DNA from: Verrucomicrobiota bacterium
GTDB taxonomy: Bacteria; Verrucomicrobiota; Verrucomicrobiia; Chthoniobacterales; JAFAMB01
DNA length: 10,360 nucleotides
Direction: 5' to 3'
Assembly (NCBI GenBank): GCA_019242435.1
Contig: JAFAVN010000524.1
Span: 1 to 10,360, forward strand
In this document: piece by piece, positions 1 through 5,372 of the stretch
Layout: the number at the start of each line of letters is the position of its first letter
How positions within the stretch are numbered: the stretch's first letter is position 1
The notes under the pieces: generated by a model
What the model was told of the DNA's origin: nothing
What the model saw: the letters and a program-made list of their open reading frames with translations, nothing else
Databases searched by the model: none
Translations under genes and position numbers: made by a program

Positions 1-135
1 TTTCGCCTTCGCTTCTTCCAGTAACGTCCTGCGCGCAGAGAAGAAATCGATGATCTTCCCATGATGCAGATTGCTGCTGCCGGGAGTCGCAGAATTAGTT
101 AACTTTGAAAGTTCAGAATTATTCGTCGTAAACAT
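1..135 (-). CDS. N-terminal fragment of an unrecognised protein (cut by window edge)
   Basis: An open frame of 45 codons runs from an ATG at 135 down to base 1 without a stop and continues outside the window. The visible protein begins MFTTNNSELSKL. It has a polar Ser/Thr/Asn-rich first 25 residues, then a more helix-like stretch containing KIIDFFSARRTLLEEA and ending in AKAK. I do not recognise the family and see no signal peptide or catalytic motif in so short a piece. No Shine-Dalgarno sequence precedes the ATG, but most genes here also lack one. It is divergent from nudC across a long intergenic region. The frame could be chance, although the divergent layout, the start position and the AT-rich patch upstream favour a real gene. 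Confidence 0.45.
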   Translation of the reverse strand, partial: MFTTNNSELSKLTNSATPGSSNLHHGKIIDFFSARRTLLEEAKAK

Positions 136-152
136 ACTTCGAGGGAGAAGAG

Positions 153-178
153 ACCCCGGAAATAATAAATACCCCGGA
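153..178. promoter_or_regulatory. Direct repeat ACCCCGGA x2 around an AT-rich core
   Basis: The octamer ACCCCGGA occurs at 153-160 and 171-178, 18 bp apart start to start, flanking the AT-rich stretch 161-170. Read on the minus strand, that stretch contains TATTAT (167-162), a possible -10 element for the gene starting at 135. I see no convincing -35 element. Two identical sites spaced by just under two helical turns could be a regulator binding site, but this is inference from spacing only. Confidence 0.25.
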
Positions 179-199
179 GCCGTTTTTTGGATTTGATGA

Positions 200-371
200 C
201 AGACTTAAGCGGGTAACCCTTGGAGGGCTCCGCTAACCGAGCGGTACGTCGCGAATGCGACGGAGAAAAGACTCCAGTGCAGCGTCAAGCTACCTGAGTT
301 GCAGCGAAGCAAATCAGAGGCAGCCAATCGTGACGACGCATCGGTCCAAAATTCTGGGAGTTCTGCGTTTT
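200..371 (+). ncRNA. Candidate structured RNA or nudC leader with terminal hairpin
   Basis: This stretch of the 335-bp gap between the divergent genes has no credible ORF but carries a series of strong hairpins. CCGCT/AGCGG pairs at 230-234/240-244. CGTCGC/GCGACG pairs at 247-252/257-262 with a GAAT loop. GAG/CTC pairs at 263-265/272-274. A longer stem pairs 294-297 and 299-302 with 309-312 and 314-317 around an AGCGAA loop, with one G-A mismatch. An imperfect stem spans 324-344. It ends with ACGCA (336-340) pairing TGCGT (364-368), with an inner TCC/GGGA helix, running into TTTTAAT. That end resembles an intrinsic terminator, so the element could be a free small RNA or an attenuator/riboswitch ahead of nudC about 100 nt downstream. 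I could not match it to cobalamin, TPP, SAM, glycine, c-di-GMP-I, fluoride, Moco, SRP, 6S or RNase P consensus features. The strand is inferred from the T-run. Confidence 0.4.
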
Positions 372-470
372 AATCATTAGTGCCTCCTTTCGCGAGCGCA
401 GTACCTAACCAGATAACTAACTATTTGGCAACTGAAAATATTAACTGTTATTTCACGGACAGGACATTGG

Positions 471-1394
471 ATGAAAATGACAACGGAATCCCAAGTAAAC
501 GGCTCCTCTTTTCGAATCGCAGACCGGGCGGAGGAAGTGCGTCGCGATCAAGCCAGACTGGAACAACTGCTCAACGACAGAGCCGGTTACCTGGTAATGT
601 GGCGCGGAATGAATCTTTTCAGCGCCAAGAGTGGCGGCTCCCCACTGCTGCGGTCCCGGACCGATGTTGCCGATATCTTCGCCGCGGTTTTTCTAGGTTT
701 GCGTCTAGACGGGACAGGACTATTTGCGATCAACTTGAACGGACCTGACTCTGAAGAAGCAGCTCTTTCAGCCATTGGCTTAACTCCTGCCGGTGCTGGG
801 TTCGTGCATCTGCGAGAATTCCAGGGCTCGCTCTCCCCCGCCGAACGTGATCTGCTCCTGTACGCGAGAGCGCTGATTTACTGGCATGATCAAGAGAAAT
901 TCTGCGGCCGGTGCGGCGCCCCCACTGTGTTCGAGGAAGCAGGCCACATGAGAGGCTGCACCCAATGCGGATTGAAACATTTCCCACGCAGCGATCCAGC
1001 GACCATCATGTTGGTGCACCGGGCCGGGCATTGTCTATTAGGACGCCAGCCAAGCTGGCCCGAGAACATTTATTCAACTCTGGCCGGGTTCGTGGAAGCC
1101 GGCGAAAGCGTCGAAGAAGCCGTGGCTAGAGAGGTGAAAGAAGAGAGCGGGATCGAGATCCGGAATTTGCGTTACTTTGGCTCCCAGCCCTGGCCGTTCC
1201 CCCAGTCCCTGATGTTAGGCTATTTCGCCGAGGCAGCCACTACCGAGATTGTGTGCGGACGCGAGCTCGCGGATGTACGCTGGTTCAACGTAGAAGAAAC
1301 CAGGCAATTACTGGAGCGGCTCTCAAAACGGTTCCCGCACCTGAACACTATCGCCCGCCGTTTAATTCGGTCGTGGCTGGAGTGGCAAAGCTAG
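471..1394 (+). CDS. nudC: NAD+ diphosphatase NudC (Nudix hydrolase, NADH pyrophosphatase)
   Basis: This cytosolic enzyme hydrolyses NAD(H) to NMN(H) and AMP and, in characterised homologues, removes the NAD cap from RNA 5' ends. The 307-residue product has the full family layout. It has an N-terminal domain (about 1-140) and a four-cysteine zinc ribbon (C145, C148, C163, C166, two CxxC knuckles). The Nudix domain carries a complete Nudix box at 206-228 (G206, E212, R220-E221, E224-E225, G227). The diagnostic NudC motif SQPWPFPQS at 238-246 separates it from other Nudix enzymes. Length fits the family (E. coli about 257, longer in other phyla). ATG 471 is chosen; a second in-frame ATG at 477 is possible, and a weak purine-rich stretch lies upstream. 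The TAG stop sits inside a terminator-like hairpin. The greA-like gene follows 126 bp downstream in the same frame. Function is secure; any link to the structured leader is inference. Confidence 0.95.
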   Translation: MKMTTESQVNGSSFRIADRAEEVRRDQARLEQLLNDRAGYLVMWRGMNLFSAKSGGSPLLRSRTDVADIFAAVFLGLRLDGTGLFAINLNGPDSEEAALSAIGLTPAGAGFVHLREFQGSLSPAERDLLLYARALIYWHDQEKFCGRCGAPTVFEEAGHMRGCTQCGLKHFPRSDPATIMLVHRAGHCLLGRQPSWPENIYSTLAGFVEAGESVEEAVAREVKEESGIEIRNLRYFGSQPWPFPQSLMLGYFAEAATTEIVCGRELADVRWFNVEETRQLLERLSKRFPHLNTIARRLIRSWLEWQS

Positions 1395-1425
1395 CCCGCT
1401 TGGGCTAGCGCAAAGTTATATTTTC
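1390..1425 (+). terminator. Intrinsic terminator of nudC containing its stop codon
   Basis: GCTAGCCC (1390-1397) pairs perfectly with GGGCTAGC (1402-1409) around a GCTT loop. After a short spacer comes a T-rich stretch ending in TTTT at 1425. The nudC stop codon TAG (1392-1394) lies within the left arm, so terminating ribosomes would cover the stem. The T-tract is interrupted, so termination may be partial. Confidence 0.6.
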
Positions 1426-1520
1426 GACATATTACCAAAGCGGCCGCCTCGGCCACGAAACACGAACAACAGGTTTTCCGCTTTCTGCCATTTGCTATAA
1501 CAAAACGCGCAGATAGCGCT

Positions 1521-2069
1521 TTGCTTATGATCATTCTATCCACTGTGAGCGCATGGGAGCTCGGGGATCGACTTGAAACCACCCAAGCACAGAAGAATGA
1601 AGCTTTGCGAGAAGCAAAGGTGGCCAAGCTCGATGGTGATCTCGGCGAAAACGCTCCTTATCAGGCCGCCAAAGAGAAGTTCCGGACCATGGGACGAATC
1701 CAAAGGCGGCTGACCCAGGAAATGGATCACCTGATTAATCAAGGGCATCGATTGGTTGATCCGCTATCTTGGGTAAAGGAAGATCCTGCAGCCGAAGCCG
1801 AGCTTGGCGTTGTTGTGGTGCTCGACCTCGACGGCGAACGCGAGAATTTTTTAATAGCCGGCGCTCGGGATCATCACGTCCCCGCGGAAGGCGATGTAGT
1901 TCCGATCCCGTACACCTCACCGTTGGGTCAAGCCCTGCTGGGCAAACATGCTCAGGACAATTTCACCGTCGCGATCCGTGGACAGATCCGGACCGTAAAT
2001 ATCCACGTTGTCCGACGCCCGACTCGAGAAGAGATTCTGGCCGTTTTCCCTGCGCTGAGAGGGGAATGA
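1521..2069 (+). CDS. greA: GreA/GreB-family transcript cleavage factor
   Basis: Gre factors insert a coiled coil into the secondary channel of backtracked RNA polymerase and stimulate cleavage of the nascent RNA. The product (182 aa from TTG 1521, 180 from ATG 1527) has the two expected parts. The N-terminal coiled coil has the acidic tip GDLGENAPY (39-47), with the two metal-coordinating acids D40 and E43 equivalent to GreA D41/E44. The C-terminal FKBP-like domain contains SPLGQALLGK (about 133-142). The helix after the tip, with RRLTQEMDHL, looks GreB-like, whereas DLxEN resembles GreA, so the subfamily is uncertain. The first 20 residues do not show the usual G-x3-L-x2-EL pattern. ATG 1527 is as likely as the TTG, and GTG 1545 is also possible. 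The frame is open all the way back to the nudC stop. The gene converges on the aminopeptidase gene, with 31 bp between the stops. Confidence 0.88.
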   Translation: MLMIILSTVSAWELGDRLETTQAQKNEALREAKVAKLDGDLGENAPYQAAKEKFRTMGRIQRRLTQEMDHLINQGHRLVDPLSWVKEDPAAEAELGVVVVLDLDGERENFLIAGARDHHVPAEGDVVPIPYTSPLGQALLGKHAQDNFTVAIRGQIRTVNIHVVRRPTREEILAVFPALRGE

Positions 2070-2100
2070 TGTGCTAGGTGCCCTCAATCCGCCGGAGCGC

Positions 2101-3210
2101 TTACACCAAGTTCTCCGGATTCAGCCCGTTAAGTTGCTCAGAGACAAATAGCCCGTCCTTTCGAATGAGCTTATTATCGAAGTAAATTTCGCCGCCGCCA
2201 TACTCTGGGCGCTGGATACAAACCATATCCCAATGCACCTGGCTTCGGTTCCCGTTATCAGCGGTCTCGTATGCTTGTCCCGGCGTGAAATGAAACGAGC
2301 CTACAATCTTCTCGTCGAACAAAACGTCGCGCATTGGTTCCAGAATGTAGGGGTTAAATCCAAGCGCGAATTCGCCGATGTAACGGGCACCTTCATCCGT
2401 ATTCAAAATCTCGTTAACCCGAGGAGTATTGTTCCCTGAGGCATCCACGATTTTACCGTCTTTGAACACCAGTTTGACTGAATCAAAGGCCGTCCCCTGG
2501 TAAATTGTCGGTGCGTTAAATTGAACCCGGCCTTGAACCGAGTTCCGCACCGGACACGTAAAAATCTCGCCATCAGGGATATTGTGGTCACCACTGCAAG
2601 TGATTGAAGGAATTCCCCGGATGCTGAATTGCAGATCTGTTCCCGGGCCAACGATCCGCACCCGGTCCGTGGCGTCCATTAGCTCCTTCAAAGGCTTCAT
2701 GGCGACGTTCATTTTTGCATAATCCAATGTACAGACCCGGAAAAAGAAATCCTCAAACGCTTCGGTGCTCATCCCTGCTAGTTGAGCCATCGAAGCAGTG
2801 GGCCACCGGAGTACCACCCACTTGGTCTTGTTTACCCGTTGATCGAGGACCGGTTTTAGCAATTGCATGGCTAATTTCATGCGGTCGGAAGGCACATCGG
2901 ATTGTTCGGTGATATTGTGACTGCCGCGGACCGCGATGTAGGCATCCACCCCCTTCATCCGGGCCATTTCATATTCAGCGATGAACCGATACTGACTTTC
3001 ATCAGCTTCCCGGAGTAGCTCGCGATTGATAATATTGCTCTGCAGGTTCACGAGCGGAATCGCCCCTTTTTCTCGTACCTTACGGATCAAAGCGATCACT
3101 ATTTCCGGTGGCACATCGAAGACATCGACGAGCACTTTTTCTCCGGCTCGCAGACGAGTCGAGTGGCCGGTCAGAACTTCAGCGAGTTGATTTAGTCGGG
3201 GGTCAAACAT
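2101..3210 (-). CDS. M29-family aminopeptidase (aminopeptidase T/AmpS type)
   Basis: This is a two-metal cytosolic exopeptidase that removes N-terminal residues from peptides (peptidase family M29; AmpT, AmpS and PepS are characterised members). The 369 residues match the family from start (MFDPRLNQLAEVL) to end and have its usual length. The metal-binding and catalytic positions are visible: E215 (PDGEIF), E280 (IGEFALG), H307 (GSFHFTPG), Y314 (AYE), H326 and D328 (VHWD). The conserved tail RPEYGGGEIYFDN is also present at 334-346. ATG 3210 gives the family's usual N-terminus; there is no Shine-Dalgarno sequence ahead of it. The gene is monocistronic, divergent from rfaE2 (126 bp) and convergent with the Gre gene. 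No signal peptide is seen. Substrate preference cannot be read from the sequence. Confidence 0.92.
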   Translation of the reverse strand: MFDPRLNQLAEVLTGHSTRLRAGEKVLVDVFDVPPEIVIALIRKVREKGAIPLVNLQSNIINRELLREADESQYRFIAEYEMARMKGVDAYIAVRGSHNITEQSDVPSDRMKLAMQLLKPVLDQRVNKTKWVVLRWPTASMAQLAGMSTEAFEDFFFRVCTLDYAKMNVAMKPLKELMDATDRVRIVGPGTDLQFSIRGIPSITCSGDHNIPDGEIFTCPVRNSVQGRVQFNAPTIYQGTAFDSVKLVFKDGKIVDASGNNTPRVNEILNTDEGARYIGEFALGFNPYILEPMRDVLFDEKIVGSFHFTPGQAYETADNGNRSQVHWDMVCIQRPEYGGGEIYFDNKLIRKDGLFVSEQLNGLNPENLV

Positions 3211-3266
3211 GGGACCGGGTTAGACTTACTTTCAGAAAACGGTACTGCAACCGAAAACCATCCTGG

Positions 3267-3323
3267 ATATCTCATACTCCTGGCAAACATCTTCTAGGTC
3301 TCTTACGATACAGTGTGAGATAT
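3267..3323. promoter_or_regulatory. Inverted repeat and possible promoter before rfaE2
   Basis: ATATCTCATAC (3267-3277) pairs with GTGTGAGATAT (3313-3323), 11 positions with a single G-U type mismatch, separated by 35 nt. The right arm ends 13 nt before the rfaE2 ATG. Between the arms are a possible -35 (CTGGCA, 3280-3285) and -10 (TACGAT, 3304-3309) with an 18-bp spacer. The dyad could be an operator controlling rfaE2 and perhaps the divergent aminopeptidase gene. The promoter call is weak; the repeat itself is clear. Confidence 0.35.
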
Positions 3324-3336
3324 TCGGGTCCGGTAT

Positions 3337-3810
3337 ATGTTGTCCCCGATTTTGGCTGAAACCGATGCATCTCGTCTGCGAGAATTTTATTCACAGCGGC
3401 GGCTCGTCTTCACGAACGGCTGCTTTGACCTCATTCATGTCGGCCACGTACGTTATCTGGTCTCCGCCAAGCAACTGGGTGACATCCTGGTGGTTGGACT
3501 AAATAGTGATACCTCGGTGCGATCCCTTAAAGGGAAAGGCCGGCCTCTCAATTCCGAAACGGACAGGGCCGAAGTGCTGGCCGCACTGAAACCGGTTGAT
3601 CACGTTGTAGTTTTTAACGAAACGAGAGTCGACCACTTGGTAACCTATTTGCAACCAGACATTTACGTGAAAGGCGGCGATTACAGCATCGATACTCTCG
3701 ATCGCAACGAGCTAGCCGCTCTCAATGCCGCCGGAGCGGAGATCAAGATCTTGCCGCTGGTCCCTGGACGTTCGACGACACGGCTGATCGAAGCTATTCA
3801 AAACAAATGA
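3337..3810 (+). CDS. rfaE2: D-glycero-beta-D-manno-heptose 1-phosphate adenylyltransferase (RfaE domain II)
   Basis: The enzyme transfers AMP from ATP to heptose 1-phosphate, giving ADP-heptose for the lipopolysaccharide inner core; it corresponds to the C-terminal half of E. coli HldE. The 157-residue protein is one nucleotidyltransferase (cytidylyltransferase-like) domain. It has FTNGCFDLIHVGH (25-37) including the HxGH ATP motif (34-37), RAEVLAAL (77-84), VKGGDY (111-116) and the GRSTT motif (144-148) near the end. There is no kinase domain, so the heptose 7-phosphate kinase must be encoded elsewhere. ATG 3337 gives the usual short N-terminal extension; TTG 3340 is less likely. The stop TGA overlaps the purN ATG (ATGA at 3807-3810), implying translational coupling. 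Its presence implies a heptose-containing envelope glycan. FAD synthetase and glycerol-3-phosphate cytidylyltransferase share the fold, but the motifs fit RfaE2 best. Confidence 0.9.
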   Translation: MLSPILAETDASRLREFYSQRRLVFTNGCFDLIHVGHVRYLVSAKQLGDILVVGLNSDTSVRSLKGKGRPLNSETDRAEVLAALKPVDHVVVFNETRVDHLVTYLQPDIYVKGGDYSIDTLDRNELAALNAAGAEIKILPLVPGRSTTRLIEAIQNK

Positions 3811-4433
3811 ACCAGCGACTCAAGCTTGGAGTATTGGGTTCGGGCAAAGGATCGAACTTCAAGGCGATCATGGAACGGATCATCGACGGCTGGGTCCCGG
3901 CCGAAGTCCGAATCGTAATCTCAGATGTACCGGATGCGGGGATTCTGTCTTACGCCCGCGACTTCCAAATTCCCGGTTTGTTCGTTAATCCCGGAAAATA
4001 CCGGACTCGCTTAGAGACGGAAGTGGAACAGGATATTGTACGACTGCTGCAGGAAGCATCGGTCGAGCTCGTCGTGCTGGCTGGTTTTATGCGGGTGGTG
4101 AAAGAGCCGATGCTCAGAGCGTTTCCTCGATCCATTATCAATATTCATCCTTCCTTGCTGCCGAAATACAGAGGGCTGGAAGCCTGGAAACAAGCCTTGG
4201 AAGCCGGTGAAGCGGTGACCGGCTGCACGGTTCATTACGTTCAAGCGGCGGTTGATGCCGGTGAAATTCTTGGACAACTCCAGGTGCCTATCCTGCCCGG
4301 TGATACACCGGAGTCTCTTCACGCCCGGATTCAGATCGCCGAGCACGACCTCCTGCCGGAGGTAGTACGACAAATCGCTGAAGTTCGCTCGAAGCTGCCA
4401 GACTCGTTTGCAGCTCGTCCGGATGACAAATGA
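3807..4433 (+). CDS. purN: Phosphoribosylglycinamide formyltransferase (GAR transformylase)
   Basis: PurN transfers the formyl group of 10-formyl-tetrahydrofolate to glycinamide ribonucleotide, the third step of purine synthesis. The 208 residues cover the whole formyltransferase fold. The N-terminal phosphate-binding loop GSGKGSN is at 11-17. The catalytic motif INIHPSLLP (111-119) supplies N112 and H114. The HYVQAAVDAGEIL segment (143-155) carries catalytic D150. These match N106/H108/D144 of E. coli PurN. The gene starts inside the rfaE2 stop (4-nt overlap, no Shine-Dalgarno), so translation is probably coupled. A 6-bp hairpin follows 4 nt after the stop, then glnB after a 106-bp gap. All catalytic residues are present and the length is normal. 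Confidence 0.95.
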   Translation: MNQRLKLGVLGSGKGSNFKAIMERIIDGWVPAEVRIVISDVPDAGILSYARDFQIPGLFVNPGKYRTRLETEVEQDIVRLLQEASVELVVLAGFMRVVKEPMLRAFPRSIINIHPSLLPKYRGLEAWKQALEAGEAVTGCTVHYVQAAVDAGEILGQLQVPILPGDTPESLHARIQIAEHDLLPEVVRQIAEVRSKLPDSFAARPDDK

Positions 4434-4437
4434 CGAG

Positions 4438-4453
4438 TGGAGCCGCTGCTCCA
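4438..4453 (+). terminator. Hairpin just after purN, no T-tract
   Basis: TGGAGC (4438-4443) pairs perfectly with GCTCCA (4448-4453) around a CGCT loop, starting 4 nt after the purN stop. The following bases are not T-rich, so this may be a pause or mRNA-stabilising stem rather than a true terminator. Confidence 0.3.
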
Positions 4454-4539
4454 TCCGGTTAACGAGCCCTCGTGTCCTGTCCCAGGTGAGTTCCGGCAGA
4501 GCTTGCATTTTTTCGAGTGGTATTTCAATTTGACGGTTA

Positions 4540-4878
4540 ATGAAGAAAATCGAGGCGATTGTTAAGCCCTTCAAAATGGAGGACGTCAAAGAAGCCTTGA
4601 CGGAAATCGGGATCGAAGGAATGACCGTCAGCGAGGTGAAAGGTTTCGGGCGGCAGAAAGGTCATACTGAAATCTATCGCGGCAGTGAGTACACCGTTGA
4701 TTTTCTTCCAAAGGTGAAATTTGAAATCGTTGTTCCCGACGACCGAGTGCAACGAACAGTTGAAACCATTGTGCAAACCGCGCGCACGGGAAAAATCGGA
4801 GACGGCAAGGTGTTCGTTATCTCGATCGACGAAGTAATCCGCATCCGAACTGAAGAGCGCGGAGAGTCCGCTGTTTGA
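4540..4878 (+). CDS. glnB: Nitrogen regulatory protein P-II (GlnB type)
   Basis: P-II is a trimeric signalling protein that binds ATP/ADP and 2-oxoglutarate and controls nitrogen and carbon metabolism through partners such as glutamine synthetase adenylyltransferase, ammonium channels or acetyl-CoA carboxylase. The 112 residues match the family exactly in length. The T-loop (about 37-55) contains YRGSEY (46-51) with the uridylylation tyrosine Y51, and residue 54 is Asp, as in E. coli GlnB (GlnK has Asn). The C-terminal signature TGKIGDGKVFV (83-93) forms the nucleotide site. ATG 4540 matches the canonical MKKIEAIVKPF start. No amtB or glnA is adjacent, which also favours GlnB over GlnK. The upstream gap (4434-4539) has no clear sigma-54 site. 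The DUF6941-like gene follows 46 bp downstream on the same strand. Confidence 0.96.
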   Translation: MKKIEAIVKPFKMEDVKEALTEIGIEGMTVSEVKGFGRQKGHTEIYRGSEYTVDFLPKVKFEIVVPDDRVQRTVETIVQTARTGKIGDGKVFVISIDEVIRIRTEERGESAV

Positions 4879-4924
4879 GTGTGACCGAGCATCCCTTAGA
4901 GCAAAATGGGTAATTGGGCGGGCT

Positions 4925-5320
4925 ATGGACACAGCGACCAATGTCCCCCCTGATCTGCAGGCTTCGCTCATTTGCGAAGACGTCAGGCAAGAGGTGAACG
5001 GGATGCAAACCCTGGTTGGGATCATCAATGTGATTCCCGCCCGGGTATTGCCGGTCGCTTTATTAAAGCTCTGTGTTTGGACCCGGTGGTGCGGGGGTAT
5101 CGGCCGTTTCCGGCAAACTTCCCGCATCTTAGGGGTCGATGAGGAGAAGGTCTTAGCTGAGTCCCAGATCGAGTTCGAGCTGAAGGAGTTGGAAAGTCAC
5201 GTCACCAACGTCAACCTGTTCACCGGTGTTCAGCTTCAGCAATACGGTGTGCACTATGTCGAAATCCTGTTGGAGAAGGAGCTCAGAATTCGCTACCCGT
5301 TCCCGGTCGTGCAGGTTTGA
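4925..5320 (+). CDS. Small DUF6941-like protein of unknown function
   Basis: The 131-residue product begins MDTATNVPPD and continues with SLICEDVRQEVNGMQTLVGI (14-33). That opening resembles the DUF6941 family, whose members start with a beta-strand followed by C-[DE]-DVR-x-E-x-G-K-x-x-L-x-G; the assignment is from memory and unchecked. The rest alternates short hydrophobic and charged segments (for example VHYVEILLEKELRIRYPFPV at 108-127), suggesting a compact beta-rich cytosolic domain. There is no signal peptide, membrane segment or obvious catalytic motif. It follows glnB by 46 bp on the same strand and probably shares its transcript. It is convergent with gatA; the hairpin at 5348-5372 lies 27 nt after its stop. 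A role related to P-II signalling would be guesswork. Confidence 0.75.
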   Translation: MDTATNVPPDLQASLICEDVRQEVNGMQTLVGIINVIPARVLPVALLKLCVWTRWCGGIGRFRQTSRILGVDEEKVLAESQIEFELKELESHVTNVNLFTGVQLQQYGVHYVEILLEKELRIRYPFPVVQV

Positions 5321-5347
5321 CTCTTAATGTTCTGTCACTAAACCGTT

Positions 5348-5372
5348 AGAAGGCAGCGTCAAGCTGCCTTCT
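5348..5372. terminator. Bidirectional hairpin with the gatA stop codon in its loop
   Basis: AGAAGGCAGC (5348-5357) and GCTGCCTTCT (5363-5372) are perfect 10-bp complements around a 5-nt loop. The gatA TGA (complement of 5359-5361) sits in that loop, so the left arm of the gatA-sense stem encodes the C-terminal residues EKAA. It lies between the convergent DUF6941-like gene and gatA and could serve both. Neither side has a strong T-run, so it may be a weak terminator or an exonuclease barrier. Confidence 0.55.

Noticed and set aside
200..371. Known riboswitch, SRP, 6S, T-box or group II domain V identity for the structured region
   Set aside because: Partial word matches (for example AGCTACC or GCGGTAC) occur, but the conserved cores of these classes are missing.
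380..748. 122-codon plus-strand ORF overlapping the nudC start
   Set aside because: It overlaps nudC in another frame and has an arginine/serine-rich shadow composition without motifs.
1769..2077. Arginine-rich 102-codon plus-strand ORF inside the Gre gene
   Set aside because: An alternative frame of a supported Gre-family gene; no family features.
4493..4507. Possible sigma-54 promoter (CCGGCAG...TTGCA) before glnB
   Set aside because: The GG and GC elements are two bases too close for the -24/-12 consensus.
4011..4589. 192-codon minus-strand ORF antisense to purN and the start of glnB
   Set aside because: It lies opposite a fully supported PurN with all catalytic residues, and its translation has no recognisable motif; a frame shadow.
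4537..5127. 196-codon minus-strand ORF antisense to glnB and the next gene
   Set aside because: GlnB is unmistakable on the other strand; the antisense product is low-information and spans an intergenic gap.
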